64,000 nt of DNA, from positions 157,356-221,355 of the forward strand of contig CATVYJ010000004.1 in the NCBI GenBank assembly GCA_958348245.1, given 5' to 3'. A program made the position numbers and the translations under genes. The stretch comes from an uncultured Veillonellaceae bacterium (lineage in GTDB: Bacteria; Bacillota; Negativicutes; Veillonellales; Dialisteraceae). The notes below the pieces were generated by a model. It had not been told where the DNA came from. It saw only the letters and a program-made list of their open reading frames with translations, and ran no database searches. Positions 8,711-17,305 of the stretch are shown here, in pieces (the stretch's first letter is position 1; the number at the start of each line of letters is the position of its first letter).

Positions 8711-9625
8711 TTATTTCTTCTCTTTGTAGCCCAGCTCGCGCAGGACATAGTCTTTGTTTTTCCAGTCCTTCGCGACTTTGACCCACAGGTCGAGATAGAC
8801 CGGGGCCCCGATGAGGCGCTGGATCTCCTCCCGCGCGTCCCGGCCGGCTTCCTTCAGGAGCGCGCCGTTTTTGCCGATGATGATGCGCTTCTGGGAGTCG
8901 CGCTCCACGAGGATGGTGCACCGGATGTACACCTTGCCGTTGTCCCGTTCGGAAAATTCCTCCGCGAAGACGCCGATGGCGTGGGGCACTTCGTCCCGCG
9001 TGCGCAGGAGCAGCTTCTCCCGCACGATCTCCTGCACGATGTTCCGCTCGGGCTGATCGGTCACCATGTCGTCGGGAAAATATTTCGGCCCCTCCGGCAG
9101 GTACTTCGCGATCACCTGGGTGAAATCGTCCAGATTGTCCCCCGTGACGGCGGAGAGCGGGATGATTTCCCTGAACGGATAGATCTGGCTGTACTGGACG
9201 ATCTTCTTCATGAGCTTTTCCCTGCTGATGAGGTCGATCTTGGACAGCACGAGGAAGACCGGCACCTTTTTGCCTTCGATGAGCTTCAGGATGTACCGGT
9301 CCCCCGCGCCGAGGGGATCGTCGCACGCGCAGAGGAAAACGATGATGTCCACTTCGTCCAGCGCGTCCACCGCATTCTGGCGGATCACTTCGCCCAGCTT
9401 CGACTGGGGCTTGTGCATGCCCGGCGTGTCGAGGAAGACCGCCTGGCAGTGGTCGCCGTTCCACACGCCGGTGATTTTCGTGCGCGTGGTCTGGGCGTGG
9501 GCGGACACGATGGAAATTTTCTCGCCCAGGACGGCGTTCATGAGAGTGGATTTCCCCACGTTCGGCCGGCCGACGAGGGCGACGAAGCCCGAATGGAAGG
9601 GCGTTTCTTTCTCTGTCTGGTTCAT
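8711..9625 (-). CDS. era: GTPase Era
   Basis: Ras-like GTPase for 16S rRNA maturation and 30S assembly. It has 304 residues. The G motifs are GRPNVGKST (~18), the T in TTRTKI, DTPGMH (~65), SKID (~128) and SAVTG. The C-terminal KH domain carries RIIIGKNGALLKEAGRDAREEIQ, which binds the 3' end of 16S rRNA. The start ATG at 9625 has AAGGAGAAAGA upstream and overlaps the cdd stop as ATGA, so translation is coupled. Full length and typical. Confidence 0.96.
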   Translation of the reverse strand: MNQTEKETPFHSGFVALVGRPNVGKSTLMNAVLGEKISIVSAHAQTTRTKITGVWNGDHCQAVFLDTPGMHKPQSKLGEVIRQNAVDALDEVDIIVFLCACDDPLGAGDRYILKLIEGKKVPVFLVLSKIDLISREKLMKKIVQYSQIYPFREIIPLSAVTGDNLDDFTQVIAKYLPEGPKYFPDDMVTDQPERNIVQEIVREKLLLRTRDEVPHAIGVFAEEFSERDNGKVYIRCTILVERDSQKRIIIGKNGALLKEAGRDAREEIQRLIGAPVYLDLWVKVAKDWKNKDYVLRELGYKEKK

Positions 9626-10029
9626 TCTTTCTCCTTGAGGGATTCCGCCCCGAATGCATGGGGCAGCAGTTCTTCTTCGGTGATGACGAGGTAGTCGGTT
9701 TCCGTCTTCGCGCAGAAGACGAGGGGCACGCGGAATTCCGCGAGGAACTGGCGGCAGAGCCCGCACGGCGTGGTGTAGGCGCTCTCGCTCCCCGCCACGG
9801 CGAGGGCCGCAAATTCCGTGACGCCCGCGGCGACGGCCGAGCCTACGGCGTTGCGCTCGGCGCAGAGCCCCGCCGGATAGGAGGCGTTCTCCACGTTGCA
9901 TCCGGAAAAAATCCGCCCGTCCAGGGTGAGCACCGCCGCGCCCACGGGAAAGCGGGAATACGGCGCGTACGCGTGGAGCCGCGCTTCCCGGGCACGGCGG
10001 ATGAGCCGGATGATTGCCTCAGTCTTCAT
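9622..10029 (-). CDS. cdd: Cytidine deaminase
   Basis: Zinc-dependent pyrimidine salvage enzyme converting (deoxy)cytidine to (deoxy)uridine. It has 135 residues, the usual short homotetrameric form. The zinc and proton-shuttle motif is AGLCAERNA and the second pair of cysteines is in TTPCGLCRQFLAEF. The substrate motif YSRFPVGAAVLTLDG and NVENASYP are conserved. It overlaps ybeY by 11 nt and era by 4 nt, in the conserved era operon. Confidence 0.95.
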   Translation of the reverse strand: MKTEAIIRLIRRAREARLHAYAPYSRFPVGAAVLTLDGRIFSGCNVENASYPAGLCAERNAVGSAVAAGVTEFAALAVAGSESAYTTPCGLCRQFLAEFRVPLVFCAKTETDYLVITEEELLPHAFGAESLKEKE

Positions 10030-10486
10030 TGACGAGGCGCGTCAGGCCGCACGCGGAGAGGATGGCTTCCTCCGCGGCGCGCATGGCTTTCTTTTCTTCC
10101 GGATCGTAATGGTCGTAGCCGAGGATGTGGAGGAAGCCGTGCACCGCCAGGTACGCCACCTCCCGGTCGCGGCTGTGGCCGTATTCCGCCGCCTGCTCGC
10201 CCGCCCGGTCCAGATTGATGACGATGTCCCCCAGCTCCATTTCTTCTTCGGGCACGTCGTCTTCCCCTTCGTTCAGCGCAAAGGAGAGCACGTCCGTCTC
10301 GGCGTCCACGTCCCGGTAGGTCTTATTCAGGTCGTGAATGACCGGGCCGTCGCAGATGAGGACGCTCAGCTCCGCCGCCTCCGGCACCTGCTGGAGCTCG
10401 GCCCCCTTTTCGAGGACCGTCCGGATGAGCCGCTCCACCTCTTCGCTGTAGTAGCGCATATTGCTGTAATTAATCGTGATTTCCAT
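10019..10486 (-). CDS. ybeY: Endoribonuclease YbeY (16S rRNA maturation factor)
   Basis: UPF0054 metalloprotein involved in 16S rRNA 3' processing and ribosome quality control. It has 155 residues from the ATG at 10486, which has AAGGA 7 nt upstream; an upstream in-frame extension has no such site. The zinc motif HGFLHILGYDH with its three histidines is intact. NKTYRDVDAETDVLSF precedes it as expected. It overlaps phoH by 17 nt and cdd by 11 nt. Confidence 0.94.
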   Translation of the reverse strand: MEITINYSNMRYYSEEVERLIRTVLEKGAELQQVPEAAELSVLICDGPVIHDLNKTYRDVDAETDVLSFALNEGEDDVPEEEMELGDIVINLDRAGEQAAEYGHSRDREVAYLAVHGFLHILGYDHYDPEEKKAMRAAEEAILSACGLTRLVNED

Positions 10487-11480
10487 AGTCTTGTCCTTCC
10501 GCCTGTCTTCTCCGCTTTCCGTCTTCTTCATAGGCATGGATGATGGCCGCCACCAGGTCGTGGCGCACCACGTCTTCTTCGCTGAACCGCACCTGGCCGA
10601 TGTCCGGGATGCCCCGCAGGACGCGCACCGCGTCGATGAGGCCGCACCGCACGTGCGGCGGCAGATCGATCTGCGTCACGTCGCCGTTCACCACCATTTT
10701 CGACCGGAAGCCCAGGCGCGTGAGAAACATCTTGATCTGCTCCACGGTGGTATTCTGCGCCTCGTCGAGGATGACGAAGGATTTCTCCAGCGTCCGCCCC
10801 CGCATGTACGCGAGAGGCGCCACTTCGATGGCTCCTTTCTGCTGGAGGTGCAGGAAATCCTCCGGGCCGAACATGGCGAGGAGCCCGTCGAAGAGAGGCC
10901 GCAGGTAGGGATTGACCTTTTCCTGCATGTCCCCGGGGAGGAACCCCAGCTTCTCGCCTGCCTCCACCGCGGGCCGCACGAGGATGATGCGCTCCACGTC
11001 GTGATTGCGCAGGTAAAACGCCCCGAGGGCCACCGCGAGGTAGGTCTTGCCCGTGCCCGCCGGCCCGATGCCGAAGGTGATGGAATTTTCCCGGATGGCG
11101 TCCACATAGCGCTTCTGCCCCAGCGTCCGCGGATGGATGGGCCTGCCGTTTTTCGTGACGTTCACCGTGTCCGCTTCGAGGTCATGGATGAGGTGCTGAT
11201 TGCCCTCGTCGAGGAATTTCATGGACTGCCGCACATGCCGCTCCGAGAGGTAGATGCGCTGGCGGGACATGCGCCGCAGCTCTTCGACGACGGCCGCCGC
11301 CTTTTCCACCGCCTCTTCCGCCCCGGCGAGGCGGATCACGTTGCCCCGGCCCGCCACCTGGCAGCCGTAGTGCTCGCCGATGATTTTCAGATAATTGCTG
11401 CCCCGGGAGAGCACCCGCGACGCTTCGTGAAAGTCATCCATCACGATTTCCCGTACGTATTCGTCAGAAATAAGTCTCAC
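10470..11480 (-). CDS. PhoH family ATPase
   Basis: PhoH-like P-loop protein, 336 residues; family members are ATPases linked to RNA metabolism. An N-terminal KH-like segment (YLKIIGEHYGCQVAGRGNVIRLAG) precedes the ATPase core. Walker A is GPAGTGKT at 139-146 and Walker B is FVILDEAQN near 240. The GTG start at 11480 is supported by AGGAAAGG and by a 4-nt GTGA overlap with the upstream radical SAM gene. It sits immediately before ybeY, as in most Bacillota. Confidence 0.92.
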   Translation of the reverse strand: MRLISDEYVREIVMDDFHEASRVLSRGSNYLKIIGEHYGCQVAGRGNVIRLAGAEEAVEKAAAVVEELRRMSRQRIYLSERHVRQSMKFLDEGNQHLIHDLEADTVNVTKNGRPIHPRTLGQKRYVDAIRENSITFGIGPAGTGKTYLAVALGAFYLRNHDVERIILVRPAVEAGEKLGFLPGDMQEKVNPYLRPLFDGLLAMFGPEDFLHLQQKGAIEVAPLAYMRGRTLEKSFVILDEAQNTTVEQIKMFLTRLGFRSKMVVNGDVTQIDLPPHVRCGLIDAVRVLRGIPDIGQVRFSEEDVVRHDLVAAIIHAYEEDGKRRRQAEGQDYGNHD

Positions 11481-12451
11481 GCCTTTCCTGCTGTACCCGG
11501 CGCCGCCGTCCACCGGCGCACCGCTTTCCCGTCCATATAATCGCACCGGCATCCCTGGGAGAGATCCCGCAGAATGAGCTCCTGCTCGATGCGCTTCTTC
11601 ACATCCCACCAGGGCTCGCCGCCGTTCACGGCGAGGACGCGCGGCCCGGAGGCGCGCCCCACGATGCGCTGCACCGCGATATCCGCCCGGAGGAGGGAGA
11701 GCATGAGGAGCACCCGCTCCACGTATTCCTCCATGGGGAGGAGCCGCACCTCCCCCGCCTCCGCCATGGCGGCGAGCTTCGTCCCCTTCACGATGTAGAG
11801 CGAATGGAACTTCACCTGCGTCACGGGGAGGACCGACACGAGCCGGGCCGTCTCCGCCGCGTCCGTCCGGTCGTCCCAGGGAAGGTCCACGATGAGGTGC
11901 GCGCAGAGGCCGAAGCCATAGCGCCCGATGCGGAGCGCCGCGTCGATAAATTCCGCCGCGGTGTGGCCCCGCCCGAGCAGGCGGAGCGTGCGGGGATTGG
12001 ACGTCTGGAGCCCCAGCTCGACGGTGACCCCCACGCCGTACCGCGCCGCGATATCCCGCAGGATATCCAGATAGACCTCGTGGACGCAGTCCGGCCGGGT
12101 GGACACGTCCAGCTCGACCACCTGGGGATGGCCCGCCGCCTCTTCCATCCACGCCCGGAAATCCGCCGGGTCCGCATAGGTCCCGGTAAAATTCGGAAAA
12201 TAGGCGATGAATTTCTTCGCCCTGTACTTGGGGCCGATATGGGCGATGCTCCGCTCGAGCTGCGCCGTGATGGAAAGCCCCGCCGCGGCCGTCTCATAAT
12301 CCGCGCCGATGGAGCCGCAGAAAATGCAGCCGCCCTCTCCCAGCGTGCCGTCCCGGTTCGGGCACGTCACGGGCAGAGACAGGGGCACCTTGTATACTTT
12401 TTCGCCGTACCGCGCCTTGAGCGCGTCGGAATAGTTCCGGTATCGTCCCAT
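11477..12451 (-). CDS. Radical SAM protein, TIGR01212/YhcC family
   Basis: 324-residue radical SAM enzyme of unknown reaction. The [4Fe-4S] cysteines are in TCPNRDGTLGEGGCIFC, the family's wide spacing. YGEKVYKVPLSLPVTCPNRDG and FIAYFPNFTGTYAD are typical of YhcC. The ATG at 12451 has AAGGAG about 7 nt upstream. It is the first gene of the run down to recO, with an extended -10 promoter about 20 nt upstream of the start. Confidence 0.85.
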   Translation of the reverse strand: MGRYRNYSDALKARYGEKVYKVPLSLPVTCPNRDGTLGEGGCIFCGSIGADYETAAAGLSITAQLERSIAHIGPKYRAKKFIAYFPNFTGTYADPADFRAWMEEAAGHPQVVELDVSTRPDCVHEVYLDILRDIAARYGVGVTVELGLQTSNPRTLRLLGRGHTAAEFIDAALRIGRYGFGLCAHLIVDLPWDDRTDAAETARLVSVLPVTQVKFHSLYIVKGTKLAAMAEAGEVRLLPMEEYVERVLLMLSLLRADIAVQRIVGRASGPRVLAVNGGEPWWDVKKRIEQELILRDLSQGCRCDYMDGKAVRRWTAAPGTAGKA

Positions 12452-12471
12452 ATGACACTCCTTCAAGATAG

Positions 12472-12480
12472 ATTATATCA
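12472..12480 (-). promoter_or_regulatory. Extended -10 promoter of the radical SAM-phoH-recO operon
   Basis: Minus-strand TGATATAAT, an extended -10 element, immediately upstream of the first gene. No convincing -35 box is present. Confidence 0.6.
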
Positions 12481-12619
12481 TAAGCGGAGCGCGCAAACGG
12501 AAAGAAAGCGGAGGATTTCCCCGTCCTTCCCGCCGCCAAAAAAGCCGCGCTCCGGTTCCCTTTCGGCAGACAGGTTTTCCGCCGGCGGGAAAAGTTTTTG
12601 CGCCGCGCGGCGCCGCCCA

Positions 12620-12628
12620 TGCTACAAT
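12620..12628 (+). promoter_or_regulatory. Extended -10 promoter of nadE
   Basis: TGCTACAAT, one mismatch to an extended -10, lies 26 nt before the nadE start. No -35 box at the usual distance. Confidence 0.55.
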
Positions 12629-12654
12629 AGGAAAAAACGAAAAAGGAGCCTGCC

Positions 12655-14535
12655 ATGATCCGCATCATCACCGCCCAGCCGGACCTTCGTCCCGGCGACA
12701 TCCGCGCCAACTGGGCGCTCATCGAAAAAGAGATCCGCCTCGCGAAGGAAAAGGGCGCGCATCTCCTCGTCCTCCCCGAGCTGTGCCTCACGGGCTATCT
12801 CATCGGCGACCTGTGGGACCAGACCGCGTTCCTCCGGGAATGCGAAGCGTACAACGCACGGCTCGCCGCCGCCGCAGACGGCCTCGCCATCCTCTGGGGA
12901 AGCTGCGCCGTGGACTGGGCCCGCGCGCAGGACGACGGACGCGTCCGGAAATACAACGCCGCCTTCGCCGCCGCAGACGGCCGTTTCCTCTGCCCGCGCG
13001 GGAGCCGCCGCCCCTACGCGGTGAAGACGCTCCTCCCCAGTTACCGCCAGTTTGACGACCGGCGCTACTTCACGGGCGCCGCCGTGCCCGCCGCGGAGGA
13101 GGGAAAGGCCCTCGCCGACTTCCTCCAGCCCTTCGACATCCCTCTGGGCCGGGACACGCTCGCCGCGGGCGTCCTCCTCTGCGAAGACAGCTGGGATGAA
13201 AATTACGCCGTGCGCCCCATGGAGCTTCTCGCGGCGCATCATCCGGATCTCTTCTGCAATCTCTCCGCGTCGCCCTTCACGCTCGGCAAGAATGAAAAGC
13301 GCCACCGCATGCTCTCCGCGGCGCTCGCCCGCCTCGGCGCGCCCATGCTCTACGTGAACTGCCGGGGCCTGCAGAACAACGGCAAGGACTGCTACACCTT
13401 CGACGGCATGACCGCCGCCTACGGCGCGGACGGCCGCCTCCTGGGCGAAGCCGCGCCCTACACGAAAGCGCGCTCGGAATTTCTCTTCGAAAAAGAAACG
13501 CAGCGTCTCTCTCCGGCGCGCCCCATGCCGCCCCATACGGGAGACATGCTCCTCCCCGCGCTCCGGGAAGGGGTCTCCCACTTTCTCGCGGACATCGGCG
13601 CGGAGCGCGTGGTGATCGGCGTCTCCGGCGGCATCGACTCCGCGGTGAACGCCGCGCTCTACCGGTCCGTCCTGCCTGCGGACCATCTCCTCCTCGTGAA
13701 TACGCCTACGCGGTTCAATTCGGAAACCACGAAGCATCTCGCGGCGGACCTCGCCGCCCGTCTCGGCTCGCCCTATGTGACCGTCCCCATCGGGGACTTC
13801 GTGGACCGCACGGCGGAGGCCCTCGCTTCTCTCACGATCTCCACCGCGGCGGGCGAAAAAAATCTCGCCCCCACGCCGTTCATGAAGGAAAACATCCAGG
13901 CCCGCGACCGGAGCGCGCGCATCCTCGCCGCCCTCGCTGCGTCCTTCGGCGGCGTCTTCACGTGCAACGCCAACAAGACGGAGCTCACCATCGGCTACGC
14001 CACGCTCTACGGCGACATGGCGGGGGCGCTCGCCGCCACGGCCGACCTGTGGAAGCATCAGGTGTACGTCCTCGGCCGCGCGCTGAACGAATGGTTCGGC
14101 GAAGCGGTCATTCCCGAAGGCATTTTCACCGTCCGCCCCAGCGCGGAACTCTCCGACGCGCAGGCCGTGGACAAGGGGCTCGGCGATCCCCTCGCGTACG
14201 ACTACCACGACTACCTCTTCCGCGCCTTCGTCGAGCCCTGGGAGCGGAAGACGCCGGAAGACATCCTCCGGTGGTATGCGGAAGGGACGCTCGAAAAAAA
14301 TATCGGAACGCCCCTTGCCGCGGCGGACCTCTTCCCGTCCCCTGCGGACTTCATCGCCGATCTCGAAAAATGGTGGAAACTCTTCGCGGGCTTCGCCGTG
14401 GCGAAGCGCATTCAGTCCCCGCCGCTCCTCGCGATATCCCGCCGCCCCTACGGCTACGACCTGCGCGAATCCCAGCTCGCGCCGTACTTCACCGACGGCT
14501 ACCTCGCGCTGAAAGCCCGGCTTCTGAACAAATAA
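12655..14535 (+). CDS. nadE: Glutamine-dependent NAD+ synthetase
   Basis: Last step of NAD biosynthesis: amidation of nicotinic acid adenine dinucleotide with ATP and glutamine. It has 626 residues in two domains. The N-terminal nitrilase-type glutaminase has the triad E42 (LPELCLTGY), K124 (AVKTLLPSY) and C176 (LLCEDSW). The C-terminal synthetase has the P-loop SGGIDSA at 324-330 and TCNANKTELTIGYATLYGDMAG. Because the glutaminase triad is intact, it should use glutamine rather than free ammonia. AAGGAG precedes the ATG. Monocistronic, with a terminator directly after. Confidence 0.94.
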   Translation: MIRIITAQPDLRPGDIRANWALIEKEIRLAKEKGAHLLVLPELCLTGYLIGDLWDQTAFLRECEAYNARLAAAADGLAILWGSCAVDWARAQDDGRVRKYNAAFAAADGRFLCPRGSRRPYAVKTLLPSYRQFDDRRYFTGAAVPAAEEGKALADFLQPFDIPLGRDTLAAGVLLCEDSWDENYAVRPMELLAAHHPDLFCNLSASPFTLGKNEKRHRMLSAALARLGAPMLYVNCRGLQNNGKDCYTFDGMTAAYGADGRLLGEAAPYTKARSEFLFEKETQRLSPARPMPPHTGDMLLPALREGVSHFLADIGAERVVIGVSGGIDSAVNAALYRSVLPADHLLLVNTPTRFNSETTKHLAADLAARLGSPYVTVPIGDFVDRTAEALASLTISTAAGEKNLAPTPFMKENIQARDRSARILAALAASFGGVFTCNANKTELTIGYATLYGDMAGALAATADLWKHQVYVLGRALNEWFGEAVIPEGIFTVRPSAELSDAQAVDKGLGDPLAYDYHDYLFRAFVEPWERKTPEDILRWYAEGTLEKNIGTPLAAADLFPSPADFIADLEKWWKLFAGFAVAKRIQSPPLLAISRRPYGYDLRESQLAPYFTDGYLALKARLLNK

Positions 14536-14544
14536 ACGCACGAA

Positions 14545-14575
14545 AAAAAGACAGGCACGATGTGTCTGTCTTTTC
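14545..14575. terminator. Bidirectional terminator between nadE and the DEAD-box gene
   Basis: AAAGACAG and CTGTCTTT form a stem with A tracts and T tracts on either side, in the gap between the two convergent genes. Confidence 0.8.
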
Positions 14576-14581
14576 TCTTTG

Positions 14582-16123
14582 TCAGTCTTCGCGGAAATAG
14601 GGCTTGAACGTGGACTGGTGCGCCGGGCGTTTTTCGCTGCGCGGCGCGTCCCCGCCGTTTCTCCGGCGGCTTCTGCGGGGGCCCCGCCCGTTCGGCCCGT
14701 CCCGTCCGTCGCGGGGCGGACGGCCGCCGTCCCTGCCGTCTTCGCCCGCGCGGCGCGGCCCGCCGCGGAACCGCCGTCCGTCTCCGCCGCGGCGCTTTTT
14801 GAACTGGGGCTTTTCCTCGGTGATGCGCACGGGCGTCACGTCGGGCTGCTTCGTGAGGAGCTTGATCGCCGCCGATACGAGAGAAATGGAATCGTAATCA
14901 TTCAGCAGTTCTTCCGCAGTCTCGCGGTACGTCTCGAGGCCGTCTCCCGCCGCGGCGCTCCGCAGGCTTTCGATGGCTTCCCGCTGGTTGCCCTCGATCA
15001 CGTCCGAGAGCGTGGGCACGGCGCGCCGCTTGATGCGCCGGCGGATAAGCCGCTCGATATCGTGGAGCTGTCCCATCTCGCGGGAGATGACGAACGTGGT
15101 GGCCATGCCTGTCTGGCCCGCGCGCCCCGTGCGGCCCACGCGGTGCACGTAGCTCTCCGGGTCCTGGGGCATGTCGAAATTGTACACGTGCGTCACCCCG
15201 CTGATGTCGAGGCCGCGCGCCGCCACGTCCGTCGCGACGAGGATGTCGATGGTATTTTCCCGGAACTGGCGGATGACCGAGTCGCGCTTGGCCTGAGACA
15301 GGTCGCCGTGGATGCCCTCCGCGGCGTAGCCCCGCTTCTTCAGCGCTTCCGTCACTTCGTCGGCGCGGCGCTTCGTGCGCACGAACACGATGGCCAGGTC
15401 CGGCTCCTGCATGTCGAGAAGCCGGCACAGGGCGTCGAACTTCTGCCGGTCCGGCAGCTCGATGTATTCCTGCTCGATGAGGTCGATGGTGACCGTCGCC
15501 GCCTTGATCTGCACATGCTCCGGTTCTTTCAGGAACGTGTCCGCCAGCTCCTGAATGGGGCCGGGCATGGTGGCGGAAAAGAGCATGGTCTGCCGCGCTT
15601 CGGGCATGGCCGAGAGGATGGTGCGGATGTCGTCGATAAAGCCCATATCCATCATTTCATCCGCTTCGTCCAGCACGAGCGCCTGCACGTGGGACAGATC
15701 GATGGAGCCGCGCTTCATATGGTCCATGAGCCGGCCCGGCGTGGCCACGATGATCTCCGGGTGCCCCCGGAGCGCGCGGAACTGGCGGTTGATGTCCTGC
15801 CCGCCGTAGATCGGCACGGCGTGGACGGGCAGGAACTCCGCGAGGTGATTGATCTCCTCCGCGGACTGCACGGCGAGCTCCCGCGTGGGGGAGAGCACCA
15901 CCGCCTGCGGCGAGGGCTGCGACACATCGATGCGCTGGAGAATGGGAATGCCGAATGCCGCCGTCTTCCCCGTGCCGGTCTGCGCCTGCCCGATGAGGTC
16001 GCGCCCGGCGAGCGCCGCGGGAATGGCCGCTTTCTGGATGGGCGTGGGCTCCTCGAAGCCCATGTCTTCCACCGCTTTCAAAATCTGCGGGACAATGCCC
16101 AGTTCTTCAAATGTGTCGTACAT
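14582..16123 (-). CDS. DEAD-box RNA helicase, CshA-like
   Basis: ATP-dependent RNA helicase, 513 residues, likely acting in mRNA decay, ribosome assembly or cold adaptation. It has the Q motif (GFEEPTPIQKAAIP), motif I AQTGTGKT (~47), II VLDEADEM (~150), III SATM and VI HRVGRTGRAG. After residue ~430 there is a basic Arg/Gly-rich tail (RRGGDGRRFRGGPRR and similar), typical of the RNA-binding tails in CshA homologues. GGAGG precedes the ATG. The ~65-nt leader carries a terminator-like hairpin. The exact paralogue is inferred. Confidence 0.92.
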   Translation of the reverse strand: MYDTFEELGIVPQILKAVEDMGFEEPTPIQKAAIPAALAGRDLIGQAQTGTGKTAAFGIPILQRIDVSQPSPQAVVLSPTRELAVQSAEEINHLAEFLPVHAVPIYGGQDINRQFRALRGHPEIIVATPGRLMDHMKRGSIDLSHVQALVLDEADEMMDMGFIDDIRTILSAMPEARQTMLFSATMPGPIQELADTFLKEPEHVQIKAATVTIDLIEQEYIELPDRQKFDALCRLLDMQEPDLAIVFVRTKRRADEVTEALKKRGYAAEGIHGDLSQAKRDSVIRQFRENTIDILVATDVAARGLDISGVTHVYNFDMPQDPESYVHRVGRTGRAGQTGMATTFVISREMGQLHDIERLIRRRIKRRAVPTLSDVIEGNQREAIESLRSAAAGDGLETYRETAEELLNDYDSISLVSAAIKLLTKQPDVTPVRITEEKPQFKKRRGGDGRRFRGGPRRAGEDGRDGGRPPRDGRDGPNGRGPRRSRRRNGGDAPRSEKRPAHQSTFKPYFRED

Positions 16124-16150
16124 ACGATGCCTCCGTTTCCTTTTGCCGAA

Positions 16151-16173
16151 AGAAAAGACGCGGACATCCGCGC
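16151..16173 (-). promoter_or_regulatory. Terminator-like hairpin in the helicase leader
   Basis: Minus-strand CGCGG-ATGT-CCGCG followed by TCTTTTCTTTC lies between the promoter (-10 at 16198-16203) and the helicase start. The upstream gene already has its own terminator at 16275-16300. The hairpin may therefore be an attenuator, or may simply be a second weak terminator. Confidence 0.4.
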
Positions 16174-16197
16174 CTCATTCGGACAACAATGCAGTTT

Positions 16198-16206
16198 ATT
16201 ATACCA
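16198..16206 (-). promoter_or_regulatory. Extended -10 promoter of the DEAD-box helicase
   Basis: Minus-strand TGGTATAAT. No clear -35 box. It predicts a leader of roughly 65 nt. Confidence 0.6.
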
Positions 16207-16274
16207 CAAACCGCCGGAGAATACCGCCGCGCGCGCAGATTTTCCGCATTTCCGCCCCGCCGGTCCGCAGGCGC

Positions 16275-16300
16275 GAAAAAAGCCTCCCTTCCGGGAAGCT
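16275..16300 (-). terminator. Intrinsic terminator after the coiled-coil gene
   Basis: Minus-strand GCTTCCC-GGAA-GGGAGGC stem followed by TTTTTT, just past the stop at 16316. Confidence 0.85.
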
Positions 16301-16315
16301 CTTCCTGATGTCCGT

Positions 16316-16798
16316 TTATTTCTGCGCGTCGTCCTGGTTCTGCTGCGCCGCCGCGCTGGAGTCGATGAGGCTCTGGCGGTTTTTCTTCAGCGTGTCCAGC
16401 ATGTTTTCCATGTTGGTCTCCACGTACTTCAGCACGTCCGTCGCATACGTGACGGAGCTCGTGCGGAGCTCTTCCGCCGACGCGTTGGCCGAGGAAATAA
16501 TCTGATTGGCCCGTTCCTGCGCCTGCTTGACCAGTTCGCTTTCTTCCGTGATGCGGGCGATATAGTCCTTCGCCTGCGCGATGGTGTCGTCCGCCTTTTT
16601 CTCCGCGTCGAGGAGAATGCGTTCCTTATCGGCGACGATGCGCTTCGCGTTGTCCAGTTCGTTCGGAAGAGACTGGTTGATGGCATCAATGAGGCGGGTC
16701 ACCTCTTCTTCGTCGACCGCTTTTTTCGTGGTGAAGGGAATCGTCTTGGCATTGAGCACGACATTTTCCAATTCTTCCAGTAATTTTTTCGTATCCAT
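16316..16798 (-). CDS. Coiled-coil protein following coaD (hypothetical)
   Basis: 160 residues, predicted to be mostly a long charged alpha-helix (heptad-rich from ~30 to ~150, e.g. ADKERILLDAEKKADDTIAQAKDYIARITEE). It resembles the stalk of ATP synthase subunit b or DivIVA-type proteins, but lacks a membrane anchor and cannot be assigned to either. The ATG at 16798 has GTGAGG about 7 nt upstream and begins 2 nt after the coaD stop, so it is cotranscribed with rsmD and coaD. Such genes next to coaD are often labelled ATPase without proof. Function unknown. Confidence 0.7.
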   Translation of the reverse strand: MDTKKLLEELENVVLNAKTIPFTTKKAVDEEEVTRLIDAINQSLPNELDNAKRIVADKERILLDAEKKADDTIAQAKDYIARITEESELVKQAQERANQIISSANASAEELRTSSVTYATDVLKYVETNMENMLDTLKKNRQSLIDSSAAAQQNQDDAQK

Positions 16799-16800
16799 TT

Positions 16801-17295
16801 TCACGCCTCACTTTTACCAGATTTGAATTTTGCTTCTATGACCTGCCGGACATAGGGCGGCACAAGCTGTGACACATTGCCGCCGAAGCACGCCAGCTCG
16901 CGCACGCCCGTGGAGCTCAGGTAGGAATATTTCCCTTCGGTCATGAAGAAGGCCGTCTCCAGCGTGGGGTTGACCTGTTTCAGCAGCAGCGCCCGCTGAA
17001 ATTCATATTCAAAATCGCTGAACGCCCGCAGGCCGCGGATGAGGAGGTGGCAGTCCTTCGCTTCGGCATATTCGTTCAGCAGTCCGTCGAACGCGTCCAC
17101 TTCCACATTGGGGATGTCTTTCGTGGTTTCTCTCAGCATATCCAGCCGCTCTTCCATGGTAAACATGGAATGCTTATTCGGATTGCGGAACACGGCGACG
17201 ATCAGTTTGTCCACGAGCGCCGCGCTTCTTTCGATGATGTTCAGGTGCCCGTAGGTTACCGGATCAAAGCTGCCCGGGCAGATGGCTGTTTTCAT
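16801..17295 (-). CDS. coaD: Phosphopantetheine adenylyltransferase
   Basis: Penultimate step of coenzyme A synthesis: transfer of AMP to 4'-phosphopantetheine. It has 164 residues, the standard length. The nucleotidyltransferase motif is PGSFDPVTYGHLNIIERS. FRNPNKHSMFTMEERLDML and YSYLSSTGVRELACFGGNVSQLVP are conserved. It follows rsmD with a 10-nt gap, the common Bacillota pair. Confidence 0.95.
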   Translation of the reverse strand: MKTAICPGSFDPVTYGHLNIIERSAALVDKLIVAVFRNPNKHSMFTMEERLDMLRETTKDIPNVEVDAFDGLLNEYAEAKDCHLLIRGLRAFSDFEYEFQRALLLKQVNPTLETAFFMTEGKYSYLSSTGVRELACFGGNVSQLVPPYVRQVIEAKFKSGKSEA

Positions 17296-17305
17296 AACTT
17301 CACCT

